Assembly (NCBI GenBank): GCA_910580075.1
Contig: CAJTVR010000002.1
Location: 50,765-114,764, forward strand
Source: an uncultured Eubacterium sp.
GTDB lineage: Bacteria > Bacillota > Clostridia > Lachnospirales > Lachnospiraceae
DNA: 64,000 nucleotides
Direction of reading: 5' to 3'
Position numbers and translations under genes: made by a program. The first letter of the stretch is position 1. Each line of letters starts with the position of its first letter. The notes beneath the pieces were generated by a model, which was given only the letters and a program-made list of their open reading frames with translations, searched no databases and was not told the DNA's origin. Shown here in pieces: positions 26,202 to 33,309 of the stretch.

Positions 26202-26373
26202 CTCTCAAGCTGTCTATTTTTCCTGAAGCGGAACGCTGTTTTTCATAAGTGATATTGAAAGAATTAGTGTTTTGCAGATAAATCTGCGGAAACTCAAAAA
26301 TAATACATGATGACATTTCTCACCAAAATATTCTGTAATCCGATCAGGACGCGCAGAGTTTCCTTTATAAAAC

Positions 26374-26470
26374 GAGGCTGTCGCACTAAGCAAAACTCAT
26401 ACAAGATATAGTTCCAAAGAACGATTTAAACAACTATATCTTGTATAATTTTTCTTAATGCAACAGCCTC
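26374..26470. repeat. Nested palindromic repeat with GAGGCTGTC ends
   Basis: 97 bases. The outer ends GAGGCTGTCGCACTAAG and CTTAATGCAACAGCCTC are inverse of each other, and inside them ATACAAGATATAGTT pairs with its inverse AACTATATCTTGTAT. Related ends occur near 13579 and in the hairpin at 38998. It is probably the remnant or minimal form of a transposable element; it could also stop transcription from the pyr side or the TPR side. Confidence 0.7.
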
Positions 26471-26535
26471 TTCTAAGATTTCATAAAAGAATTAACACAC
26501 TGGATCCAGCCAGCTGTTTTTCGTAAAATCCGGCA

Positions 26536-27513
26536 TCATCTTGTTTTTAAGAAAATATACTCTTTCTGCGCCTCTTCATCATGCGGATAATTTTCCAGAT
26601 ACAGCTCCATCTCCTGCAATGCAGCCGAAAAATTACCTGCATATTCCAGTGCAGCAATTTTTCCGCTCCAAAGGGCCCGTTTGTTCATAATGTTTTCGCA
26701 TCCCAGCCCCTGGTCAAACCAGGTTACTGCTTTGTCATACTCTCCCTGGGAGAATGCCAGGCTTCCAAGCTCGTATAAAACTGCAGCGTCATTAGGATGA
26801 TCCTGCAAATAGGACTCATAATAATTCTGAGACTGTCCGCTGTCGCCCCTGGCCTGAAAAAGCCTGCCCAGATACAGGTCTGCTAACGGCTCTTTCTGCT
26901 CTAACGCTTCACCAAGCTCTGTCTCTGCTTTATCATAATCACCGCTTAAAAGATACAGTTTTCCGCGCATCAGGCATTCCGGCCCTTTATCTCCCTTGAT
27001 AGAAAGGCCCTTTTTCAGATAAGGCGCTGCTTCTTTTTCAAGCCCGGCGGTCATCAGCTGCTCATAAATACCGGCACACATTTCGCCGCTGTCCTTTTTA
27101 TTCTGCTCTGCCATTTCAAAATCTTTCAAAGCTTCCTTTGTCTTACCCTGGCTGATATATGCACAGCCGCGCAGATAGTATGCGTCTGCATTCTTTTTAT
27201 CGTAGTCTGCCAGCGCCGTATAGGTACTGACTGCTTCTTTCATCTGTCCGGCTTCCATCTGGGCATATGCTTTGTAAAAATTAATGTCTTCTTCCAGATT
27301 TGACACAATGCCGGCCCGCTGGCCTAACGCCTCGTTAAATGCCAGCACGGCCTTATCATAATCTCCCGCATCCAGATATCCGAGGCCTGTTTTGCGCAGA
27401 GACATTTCATTTTCGACCTGTTTCGCATCGCCGCAGCCGGAAACAGACGCCAGTATCCATAGAGCTGCGCCGGCTCCCGCAGCTGCCTTCCAGATACATT
27501 TTTTTAAATTCAT
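26536..27513 (-). CDS. TPR-repeat lipoprotein
   Basis: 325 residues from the ATG at 27513, which follows CTGGAGGAATT. A basic start, hydrophobic stretch and lipobox (SVSGC) give a lipid-anchored protein. The rest is about eight tetratricopeptide repeats, for example GYLDAGDYDKAVLAFNEAL and AYYLRGCAYISQGKTKEALK, so it is a protein-protein scaffold on the outer face of the membrane. It follows asnS by 28 bases and may share its transcript. Partner unknown. Confidence 0.88.
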   Translation of the reverse strand: MNLKKCIWKAAAGAGAALWILASVSGCGDAKQVENEMSLRKTGLGYLDAGDYDKAVLAFNEALGQRAGIVSNLEEDINFYKAYAQMEAGQMKEAVSTYTALADYDKKNADAYYLRGCAYISQGKTKEALKDFEMAEQNKKDSGEMCAGIYEQLMTAGLEKEAAPYLKKGLSIKGDKGPECLMRGKLYLLSGDYDKAETELGEALEQKEPLADLYLGRLFQARGDSGQSQNYYESYLQDHPNDAAVLYELGSLAFSQGEYDKAVTWFDQGLGCENIMNKRALWSGKIAALEYAGNFSAALQEMELYLENYPHDEEAQKEYIFLKTR

Positions 27514-27541
27514 AATTCCTCCAGTCCGGGAATCGCTGTTA

Positions 27542-28933
27542 TTAAAGGTCACAGTTATTCACAGTCCTTGGGAATGGAACGACGTCACGGATATTGGACA
27601 TGCCTGTTAAATACATGACACAGCGTTCAAAGCCAAGCCCAAATCCCGCATGCCTTGCAGAACCATACTTACGCAGATCCAGATAAAAACCATAGTCTTC
27701 TTCCCTGAGCCCCAGTTCCTGAATTCTTAACAGCAGCTTTTCATAATCATCTTCACGCTGGCTGCCGCCGATAATCTCCCCGATTCCCGGTACCAGACAG
27801 TCTACTGCTGCTACTGTCCTGCCGTCATCATTCATCTTCATATAAAATGCTTTGATTTCTTTCGGATAATCATATACAAATACCGGACGCTTAAATACTT
27901 TTTCTGTCAGATACCGCTCATGCTCTGTCTGTAAATCTGCGCCCCAGGATACTTTATAATCGAATTTACTGTTGTTCTTTTCAAGCAGCTTTACAGCCTC
28001 TGTGTAAGAAACTCTTGCAAAGTCTGAGTTCATGACATGCTCCAGCCGTTCGATTAATCCTTTGTCTACAAACTGGTTTAAAAATGCCATTTCTTCCGGA
28101 GCATGCTCTAACACATAACGGATAATATATTTCAGCATGGCTTCTGCCAGCATCATATTATCGGTCAGATCCGCAAAAGCAATTTCCGGCTCAATCATCC
28201 AGAATTCTGCAGCATGCCTGGTTGTATTTGAATTCTCTGCACGGAATGTCGGCCCAAATGTGTAGATATTTTTAAATGCCATCGCGTAAGTCTCACCGTT
28301 GAGCTGGCCGCTGACTGTCAGATTTGCGGCTTTTCCAAAGAAATCCTGTGCATAATCTATGCTGCCGTCTTCTTTTCTTGGCACATTGTTTAAATCCATC
28401 GTTGTAACCTGGAACATTTCGCCTGCACCCTCACAGTCGCTTCCGGTAATAATTGGCGTATGCACGTATACAAAATCCCGCTCCTGGAAAAACTGGTGTA
28501 TCGCATAAGCCGTCAGAGAACGCACGCGGAATACTGCCTCAAACGTATTCGTCCTCGGTCTTAAATGCGTAATCGTCCTTAAATACTCAAACGTATGCCT
28601 TTTTTTCTGCAGCGGATAATCCGGAGAAGACGCCCCTTCAATCTCCACATTCTTTGCCTGGATTTCAAAAGGCTGCTTTGCATCCGGCGTAACTACAAAT
28701 GTTCCTGTAATTACAAGAGCCGCCCCTACATTCACTTTTCCGATGTCTTCAAAGTTTTCCAGCCCGTCTCCATAGACAATCTGCACCGGCTCAAAAAACG
28801 TGCCGTCATTTACCATTAAAAACCCAAATGCCTTTGACTTGCGGTTGCTGCGCACCCATCCTCCGATTGTTACTTCCTTGTCTGTATACTGCTGCTGGTT
28901 ACGGAATAATTCCCTGATATTTGTGAGATCCAT
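27542..28933 (-). CDS. asnS: Asparaginyl-tRNA synthetase
   Basis: Charges tRNA-Asn; class II synthetase. I start at the fourth codon of the longest frame (28933), because AAAGGA lies nine bases before it but directly abuts the earlier ATG. This gives 463 residues. The N-terminal OB-fold (VTIGGWVRSNRKSKAFGF), motif 2 (FRAENSNTTRHAAEFWMIEPE) and motif 3 (GFGLGFERCVMYLTG) are all present. The AspRS/AsnRS split is made on overall pattern, including RHAAEFWMIEPEIAF and length. Encoded between a foldase lipoprotein and a TPR lipoprotein. Confidence 0.95.
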   Translation of the reverse strand: MDLTNIRELFRNQQQYTDKEVTIGGWVRSNRKSKAFGFLMVNDGTFFEPVQIVYGDGLENFEDIGKVNVGAALVITGTFVVTPDAKQPFEIQAKNVEIEGASSPDYPLQKKRHTFEYLRTITHLRPRTNTFEAVFRVRSLTAYAIHQFFQERDFVYVHTPIITGSDCEGAGEMFQVTTMDLNNVPRKEDGSIDYAQDFFGKAANLTVSGQLNGETYAMAFKNIYTFGPTFRAENSNTTRHAAEFWMIEPEIAFADLTDNMMLAEAMLKYIIRYVLEHAPEEMAFLNQFVDKGLIERLEHVMNSDFARVSYTEAVKLLEKNNSKFDYKVSWGADLQTEHERYLTEKVFKRPVFVYDYPKEIKAFYMKMNDDGRTVAAVDCLVPGIGEIIGGSQREDDYEKLLLRIQELGLREEDYGFYLDLRKYGSARHAGFGLGFERCVMYLTGMSNIRDVVPFPRTVNNCDL

Positions 28934-29019
28934 CACTTTCATTCCTTTCTATTGTTTATTATTGTTTATTCATCTAAAATTCAGTCACTGTGACAGCCTT
29001 TATCCGCATCTTCTGCTTT

Positions 29020-30186
29020 TTACTTCGGTGCTGTGCCATATTTTACGGATGCATTTTCTACCACCATATCAAGCGCCCGGTTGCATACATACACCTTCTT
29101 TTCATAAGCCTCTCCGGCTTCAGCACTGACTCCGTTCGACTTATAAAAATCCTCTTCCGATTCATAGCCGTACGTACTGACCTGTTCTTCCACAAATTTT
29201 CTGAAAGCCTCTTCATCCAGTTCCATGTTTTCTTTCTTTACAATAGCCTCCAGAATCAGCTCTGTCTGCAGATTTCCTTCCATTTCATTTTTAATATCTT
29301 CGCGGAAATCTTCTTCTGACATGCCGTTATAAGTCTGAGCCAGAAAATCTTTCAGGCTCTGCCCTTCTTTGCAGTTATTATTTGAGTACTGGATAACATA
29401 ATCAGATACACGTGCATCCAGCAGATCCTCCGGCATTGACACTTCACAGATTTCGAGCAGTTTATCAATAACTGCCTGTCTGGTATCCCGTTCCTTATTG
29501 CTCTTCTTACTGCTCTCCAGATACGATTTTACGTTTTCCTTGTATTCCTCTACCGTTTTAAATTCTGTATTCTGCGCTATATACTCGTCCGTTAACTCAA
29601 ATTTTTTATCCGGGTCCGGTTCTACGATTTTATTGACTTTGACGGTAAATACGACGTCCTCTCCGGCAAGATCCTGGCTTGGGTAGGATTCCGGGAAAGT
29701 CAGGTTCAGCTCCACTGTTTCCCCGACCTTCGCTCCAACCAGCCCTTCTTCAAATCCGTCAATAAAATTGTTAGATCCAATAGTCAGATTATATCCCGAC
29801 GATGTTCCTCCGGCAAAAGCTACGCCGTCCTTTTTACCTTCGTAATCAATATTAACGACATCGCCGTCTTCTACTTTCTTTTTATCTGTATCTCTGTAAA
29901 CAGGCTGTGCATTGGACTCTGCCGCGCTCAGAGCATATTCGTCAATCTCTTTTTTTGTAACTTTGTAATTGTCAGACAGCGATATTTTGATATTTGAATA
30001 ATCCCCCAGCTTTACACATTTGTCAATATCATAAGAAATTTTATCCGCTTCTGCACCTGTATCTGTGTTTTTTTCATCTGTCTGTGACTGTGAAGCCCCT
30101 CCGTTCTCCTGTTTTTCATCTCCGCATGCCGCCGCAGACACCGTTATGACTGCAGCAAGTAAAATCATCATTATTTTTCTTTTCAT
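29020..30186 (-). CDS. Trigger-factor-like peptidyl-prolyl isomerase lipoprotein
   Basis: 388 residues with a lipoprotein signal (SAAACG) and then a trigger-factor-like body without the ribosome-binding domain. An FKBP-type domain (DVVNIDYEGKKDGVAFAGG ... FIDGFEEGLVGAKVGETVEL, about residues 100-200) is followed by the long helical C-terminal arms of trigger factor. This suggests a foldase for secreted proteins on the outer membrane face, similar in role to PrsA, in contrast to the cytoplasmic ribosome-bound trigger factor. A possible promoter lies at 30272-30299. The PPIase domain is clear; the outside role is inferred from the lipobox. Confidence 0.88.
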   Translation of the reverse strand: MKRKIMMILLAAVITVSAAACGDEKQENGGASQSQTDEKNTDTGAEADKISYDIDKCVKLGDYSNIKISLSDNYKVTKKEIDEYALSAAESNAQPVYRDTDKKKVEDGDVVNIDYEGKKDGVAFAGGTSSGYNLTIGSNNFIDGFEEGLVGAKVGETVELNLTFPESYPSQDLAGEDVVFTVKVNKIVEPDPDKKFELTDEYIAQNTEFKTVEEYKENVKSYLESSKKSNKERDTRQAVIDKLLEICEVSMPEDLLDARVSDYVIQYSNNNCKEGQSLKDFLAQTYNGMSEEDFREDIKNEMEGNLQTELILEAIVKKENMELDEEAFRKFVEEQVSTYGYESEEDFYKSNGVSAEAGEAYEKKVYVCNRALDMVVENASVKYGTAPK

Positions 30187-30271
30187 TGCATTCCATATCC
30201 CTTCTTAAATATAATAAATTGCTTTGTCTGCCACTGCCTGCCGCTACATCGAAAGACAGCAGCTTTTCCGT

Positions 30272-30299
30272 ATTATTAACCATAACACAGAATTGTGAA
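30272..30299 (-). promoter_or_regulatory. Possible promoter of the foldase lipoprotein gene
   Basis: Minus strand TTCACA, a 16-base spacer, then AATAAT, about 85 bases before the start codon. It is a modest match to consensus. Confidence 0.35.
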
Positions 30300-30314
30300 A
30301 ATTTAAAGTTTTTA

Positions 30315-30343
30315 TTGCTTTACATTCAAAATAATGCTATAAT
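30315..30343 (+). promoter_or_regulatory. Probable promoter of the 30411 membrane protein gene
   Basis: TTGCTT, a 17-base spacer and a perfect TATAAT, ending 67 bases before the ATG at 30411. It diverges from the foldase promoter. Confidence 0.65.
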
Positions 30344-30410
30344 TTTAAACAGTTATGGAATGAAATGGAGAACGGGCATTTCCGGAAACAAAATGGAGGA
30401 GGATAGCAGT

Positions 30411-30917
30411 ATGAGACCGTGGCAGATTGTCTTATTAGTCATTACCGCAGTACTGTTGATTGCGCTGGTAGTTCTTTATTTTCTCGGCAGAAAGCTGCAG
30501 AAGAAAAAAGAAGAATCGGACAGACAGTTAGCTGCTGCATCACAGACAGTCCCGATGCTGATTATTGACAAGAAAAAGATGAAACTAAAGGAGGCCGGCC
30601 TCCCCGCAATGGTTTACGAACAGACGCCAAAACTTCTCCGCCGCCAGAAGGTTCCTATTGTAAAGGCGAAGATAGGGCCGAAAATCCAGACTTTTATGTG
30701 CGATGAGGCAGTATTTAATGATATTCCGTTAAAAAAGGAAGTCCGTGTGATTGTCAGCGGACTGTATATTACTGGCGTAAAGGGGCTTCGCAAACCATTG
30801 GAAAAACCAGCATCGCCAAAGAAAAAGAAATTATTCCAGCGGCTGCAGGATAAAGCCAGAAACCTTCAGGCTCAGCAGCAGAGCACTGCATCTTCCGGCA
30901 GTAAGAAGAAAAAATAA
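30411..30917 (+). CDS. Small single-helix membrane protein, basic tail
   Basis: 168 residues starting at MRPWQIVLLVIT, where GGAGGAGG precedes the ATG; the longer frame begins before the promoter and is rejected. One helix at about 4-27, then a cytoplasmic part (TVPMLIIDKKKMKLKEAGLP ... VIVSGLYITGVKGLRKPLE) and a Lys-rich tail ending in SGSKKKK. I do not recognise a named family; the pattern is common among conserved hypothetical proteins of Lachnospiraceae. Transcribed alone, with a good promoter and terminator. Confidence 0.8.
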   Translation: MRPWQIVLLVITAVLLIALVVLYFLGRKLQKKKEESDRQLAAASQTVPMLIIDKKKMKLKEAGLPAMVYEQTPKLLRRQKVPIVKAKIGPKIQTFMCDEAVFNDIPLKKEVRVIVSGLYITGVKGLRKPLEKPASPKKKKLFQRLQDKARNLQAQQQSTASSGSKKKK

Positions 30918-30925
30918 ATAAAACC

Positions 30926-30980
30926 GGGCATCCCGTATTTCTTAAGTGCTTTGCACATGTGGATATGGGATGCCCTTTTT
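30926..30980 (+). terminator. Rho-independent terminator
   Basis: GGGCATCCC pairs with GGGATGCCC across a loop of about 33 bases, followed by TTTTT. It lies nine bases after the stop of the small membrane protein gene. Confidence 0.8.
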
Positions 30981-30990
30981 GTTATATATA

Positions 30991-31055
30991 ATCCGGACGG
31001 CGGGCGGAGAAACGTTTTCCTTTTTCTGTTCCGCCTACAAACAGTAAGGAATTCC
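30991..31055. repeat. Left-arm fragment of the GGACGCC repeat element
   Basis: About 65 bases matching the outer left arm, starting CCGGACGGCGGGCGGAGAAAC and running through TTCCGCC to ACAGTAAGGAATTC. No right arm follows; the toxin gene stop codon is four bases away. Confidence 0.7.
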
Positions 31056-31058
31056 TGT

Positions 31059-31391
31059 TCAGTATTCCATTTCTGTCTCACTTAGCTGTCTGCGGATATC
31101 CCTGCCGCCGTACATGATGCGGACAATGCTCACTGTGTTTTTGGTTTCATCCGGCAGATAAAACACAAGGTAATTATCAACAGGGAAAAAACGGAGTCCT
31201 TCGCTGTGCCACGGTTCTCCTTCGTACAGCCGGAACCGCATCGGCATTTCATCAAGAACGCGGATTTCTTTCATGATCCGCTGCGTCTGCCCTGCTGCCG
31301 TTTCCGGCACAAGCAGTTCATATGCAATATACTCGTATATATTCCTCAGATCTCGCCTCGCCCCGGCCGTGTATACGATATCCCAGCTCAT
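31059..31391 (-). CDS. RelE/ParE-family toxin
   Basis: 110 residues. It has the family pattern: an N-terminal strand WDIVYTAGARRDLRNIYEYI, a central helix, and the C-terminal strands YLVFYLPDE..NTVSIVRIMYGGRDIRRQL, with basic residues near the end as in mRNA-cleaving RelE toxins. The start overlaps the antitoxin gene by four bases. RelE (ribosome-dependent RNase) versus ParE (gyrase) action cannot be settled from sequence alone; the RelB/DinJ-type partner favours RelE-like activity. Confidence 0.88.
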   Translation of the reverse strand: MSWDIVYTAGARRDLRNIYEYIAYELLVPETAAGQTQRIMKEIRVLDEMPMRFRLYEGEPWHSEGLRFFPVDNYLVFYLPDETKNTVSIVRIMYGGRDIRRQLSETEMEY

Positions 31392-31693
31392 ATCCCGTAA
31401 TCCCGCCGCATTTCTTCTTCCACTGCATCTGCTGAAAATACCCTGCCTTCCTGTATATCCTCCATGCCCTTTCCTATCTCCGCGTCAAACTGCTCTTTTG
31501 TAAGGGAGCCGTATGCAGGCGGTGCCTTCTTCGGCAGCTTCATCTCGAACGGGATCCCCTGCTGAAGCACGACCTGCCTTAAAAACATACCGACTGCATT
31601 TGACATCGGTATCCCAAGCTGGTCAAGCACCCGTTCCGCCTGCTCTTTGATCTCAGGCTCAACACGTGCGAATACATTTGATGTCCTTGCCAT
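31388..31693 (-). CDS. RelB/DinJ-family antitoxin
   Basis: 101 residues. The N-terminal ribbon-helix-helix (SNVFARVEPEIKEQAERVLDQLGIPMSNAVGMFLRQVV) is the DinJ/RelB DNA-binding domain, followed by a toxin-binding tail ending in EEMRRDYGI. It should neutralise the toxin encoded just after it and repress the shared promoter. Upstream, alternating GCTTGC/GCAAGC arms spaced 11 bases apart overlap the -35 region, a good candidate operator. Confidence 0.9.
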   Translation of the reverse strand: MARTSNVFARVEPEIKEQAERVLDQLGIPMSNAVGMFLRQVVLQQGIPFEMKLPKKAPPAYGSLTKEQFDAEIGKGMEDIQEGRVFSADAVEEEMRRDYGI

Positions 31694-31717
31694 CTAAACC
31701 ACATCCTTTCACTATAT

Positions 31718-31758
31718 AATATACTGCTTTTGCTTGCGGTATGCAAGCGTTCCGCTTG
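31718..31758 (-). promoter_or_regulatory. Toxin-antitoxin promoter with tandem dyad operator
   Basis: Minus-strand promoter: TTGCAT (31741-31746), a 17-base spacer, TATATT (31718-31723). On the plus strand GCTTGC (31732), GCAAGC (31743) and GCTTG (31754) alternate at 11-base steps, forming two overlapping dyads across the -35 box. Such a layout fits cooperative binding of a ribbon-helix-helix antitoxin. Confidence 0.65.
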
Positions 31759-31872
31759 ATTATTGAAGAATTTGCGATACCCATATACACGCACGGGGAA
31801 GGATACAAAGCCGGGATTATCTGAAAAACTGAATAGGCAGCATACAATAACTTTAGAGAAAAGCCGGATTAT

Positions 31873-32385
31873 TCACTCTTTAAAATAATCTGCCATACCA
31901 ATTGCTGCTGTTTCAAAATACTTTGACTGCAGATAATCATTTTCCATCTCTGTATTATAACATCCTTCTGCCTTTGCTTCTGCTATTGACTCAGCTGTGT
32001 CTTTCGGTGTTATTCCTCTATGGAAAGCTATACTCTGCGATTGTATACAAAAATCATACAAATTATCACAATTTTGAGAATCACGATCCTCAACCCCGCA
32101 CTTTTTGCATAAAAAGGAAATAACCTCCGCGTCCTGCATTTGAAACGGATTTATCCCATACAGGGAAAGAACAAGGTTCTCATCTTTCGACACCTCAGCA
32201 AATGCAAGTCTGCCATCCACAAATTCCAGCTGCAGACAATTTTCAAAATAATAAATCCTGTCTTCTATTTCCGCATCCCCTTTTCCAAGGATATTTATAA
32301 GATCTTTCCGGCTCTGCCCAAACTCAATGATACTGCTATCATTTACTTCAATGCCACATAATGGCATCATCTTTATTTTAACCAT
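31873..32385 (-). CDS. Hypothetical protein
   Basis: 170 residues if started at MVKIKMMPLCGIEV (32385), where AAGGGAG lies at a proper distance; a 16-residue longer form lacks a good site. The protein is acidic, with no signal or helix, and contains IIEFGQSRKDLINILGKGD and IYYFENCLQLEFVDGRLAFAEV, alternating strands like those of small immunity-type proteins. I cannot assign a family. It stands alone next to a toxin-antitoxin pair. Confidence 0.65.
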   Translation of the reverse strand: MVKIKMMPLCGIEVNDSSIIEFGQSRKDLINILGKGDAEIEDRIYYFENCLQLEFVDGRLAFAEVSKDENLVLSLYGINPFQMQDAEVISFLCKKCGVEDRDSQNCDNLYDFCIQSQSIAFHRGITPKDTAESIAEAKAEGCYNTEMENDYLQSKYFETAAIGMADYFKE

Positions 32386-32532
32386 ATATTCTTCTCCCTT
32401 TTTATTCATTACTTGTTTTATTTTGCGACGCAAATCAATCGCCAGCCTCTTTATGCATTATACTCATTATAATTTATATTATCAAGTCTAACATCAATAC
32501 CATTGATATTACCCTGACACACAGGATCCAGC

Positions 32533-32588
32533 TCAGAAAATTAAGAATTTCTTACTGTTTGCAAGCGGAACAGAAAAAGGAAAAAATA
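32533..32588. repeat. Right-arm fragment of the GGACGCC repeat element
   Basis: CAGAAAATTAAGAATTTCTT, ACTGTTTGC and GCGGAACAGAAAAAGGAAAA match the right arm, but the CTCCGCC tip is missing and the match ends at AAAATATCG. The rest of 32386-32727 holds the direct-repeat operator described separately. Confidence 0.7.
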
Positions 32589-32602
32589 TCGTCCGCATTT
32601 AT

Positions 32603-32685
32603 GCTAAGAATCCGCTAAAATCCCGCTAACAGACCGCTAAGGAATGCTAAAATCTATTCCCTTTCTTTATGTTTTCCGTTATGAT
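32603..32685 (+). promoter_or_regulatory. Five phased GCTAA boxes with a downstream -10, candidate KdpE-type operator/promoter
   Basis: GCTAA begins at 32603, 32614, 32625, 32636 and 32646, with spacings of 11, 11, 11 and 10 bases; three of the copies read CCGCTAA. Downstream is TATGAT at 32680-32685, with a poor -35 (TTCCCT) 17 bases before it. Boxes on one face of the helix ending just before a weak -35 fit activation by an OmpR-type regulator. A KdpE-like regulator is encoded at 34424. Confidence 0.6.
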
Positions 32686-32727
32686 ACATCTGCCAGAATC
32701 ATGTATAAAAAGGGAGGAATTTTCATA

Positions 32728-32811
32728 ATGGAAACAGTCATTGTCATTTTTAGCGTGATCATAGTCGCAGGCGTATGTGCCTGGAATTTCTTTGATACTT
32801 ATCATAAATAA
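32728..32811 (+). CDS. 27-residue hydrophobic peptide
   Basis: METVIVIFSVIIVAGVC then AWNFFDTYHK and TAA. GGGAGG lies about ten bases before the ATG. It is a single predicted membrane helix with a short polar tail. The first gene after the GCTAA promoter, it resembles in size and place the tiny hydrophobic peptides seen at the front of kdp operons, but sequence identity with KdpF cannot be claimed. Confidence 0.55.
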   Translation: METVIVIFSVIIVAGVCAWNFFDTYHK

Positions 32812-32833
32812 TATGGAATAATGAGGTGATATC

Positions 32834-32977
32834 ATGAATATACTTAGTCTTGCCGCTCTTTTCATTGGCGGTACATTTTCAGTTTTAATTCTGCTCTATC
32901 TGTTTGCCGGACTGATTGCGGTGCTGGCATGGAAAGTTTACAGAACGGCTCATCTGGGATGTTCGTTCTGGGATTAA
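32834..32977 (+). CDS. 47-residue hydrophobic protein, possibly KdpF-like
   Basis: MNILSLAALFIGGTFSV then LILLYLFAGLIAVLAWKVY, ending in TAHLGCSFWD. GAGGTGAT precedes the ATG, 22 bases after the 27-residue ORF. The LILLYLFAGLIA core is reminiscent of the single helix of KdpF, the small stabilising subunit of the KdpFABC potassium pump, but no kdpA, kdpB or kdpC follows. The extended tail could result from a past frameshift. Real expression is likely from the ribosome site; function is unproven. Confidence 0.5.
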   Translation: MNILSLAALFIGGTFSVLILLYLFAGLIAVLAWKVYRTAHLGCSFWD

Positions 32978-33044
32978 CCCGTGCCTGTGTCTGTGCCGGC
33001 TGACTGCTGCCGGATGTCTGAACACTGAATACAGCATATGTTCT

Positions 33045-33083
33045 TTCGGATGTCTGCTGCGGAAAGAAAGCAGGGCATCCGAA
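33045..33083 (+). terminator. Hairpin after the small ORFs
   Basis: TTCGGATG..CTGCT pairs with AGCAG..CATCCGAA. No T run follows. It lies about 70 bases after the 47-residue ORF and could attenuate or end its transcript before the kinase promoter. The rest of 32978-33309 shows no gene. Confidence 0.4.
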
Positions 33084-33206
33084 GGAAACACTGACTGATG
33101 CGGCTGGTTTTGGCAGAATTCAGATCCGGAATCTGCTTTTTCCTGGAATTTTTACAGTCCGTCTGCATTTTCTTATATTTTAGCAGAATCTTAGCGCTCT
33201 TTTCAC

Positions 33207-33235
33207 TTGCAGTTTTCTTTGTGATATATTATTGT
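33207..33235 (+). promoter_or_regulatory. Probable promoter of the KdpD-like kinase gene
   Basis: TTGCAG, a 17-base spacer, TATTGT, about 75 bases before the ATG at 33310. Confidence 0.45.
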
Positions 33236-33309
33236 AGAAAGGTGCACATACTATATTTATCAGCCCGTGCCGCATATTTTCCATACAGTTTGAATCAGGA
33301 GAACTGCCA

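Noticed and set aside
26125..26316. 64-residue N-terminal extension of dihydroorotase
   Set aside because: The extension crosses the likely promoter and resembles no part of PyrC; a ribosome site precedes the ATG at 26124.
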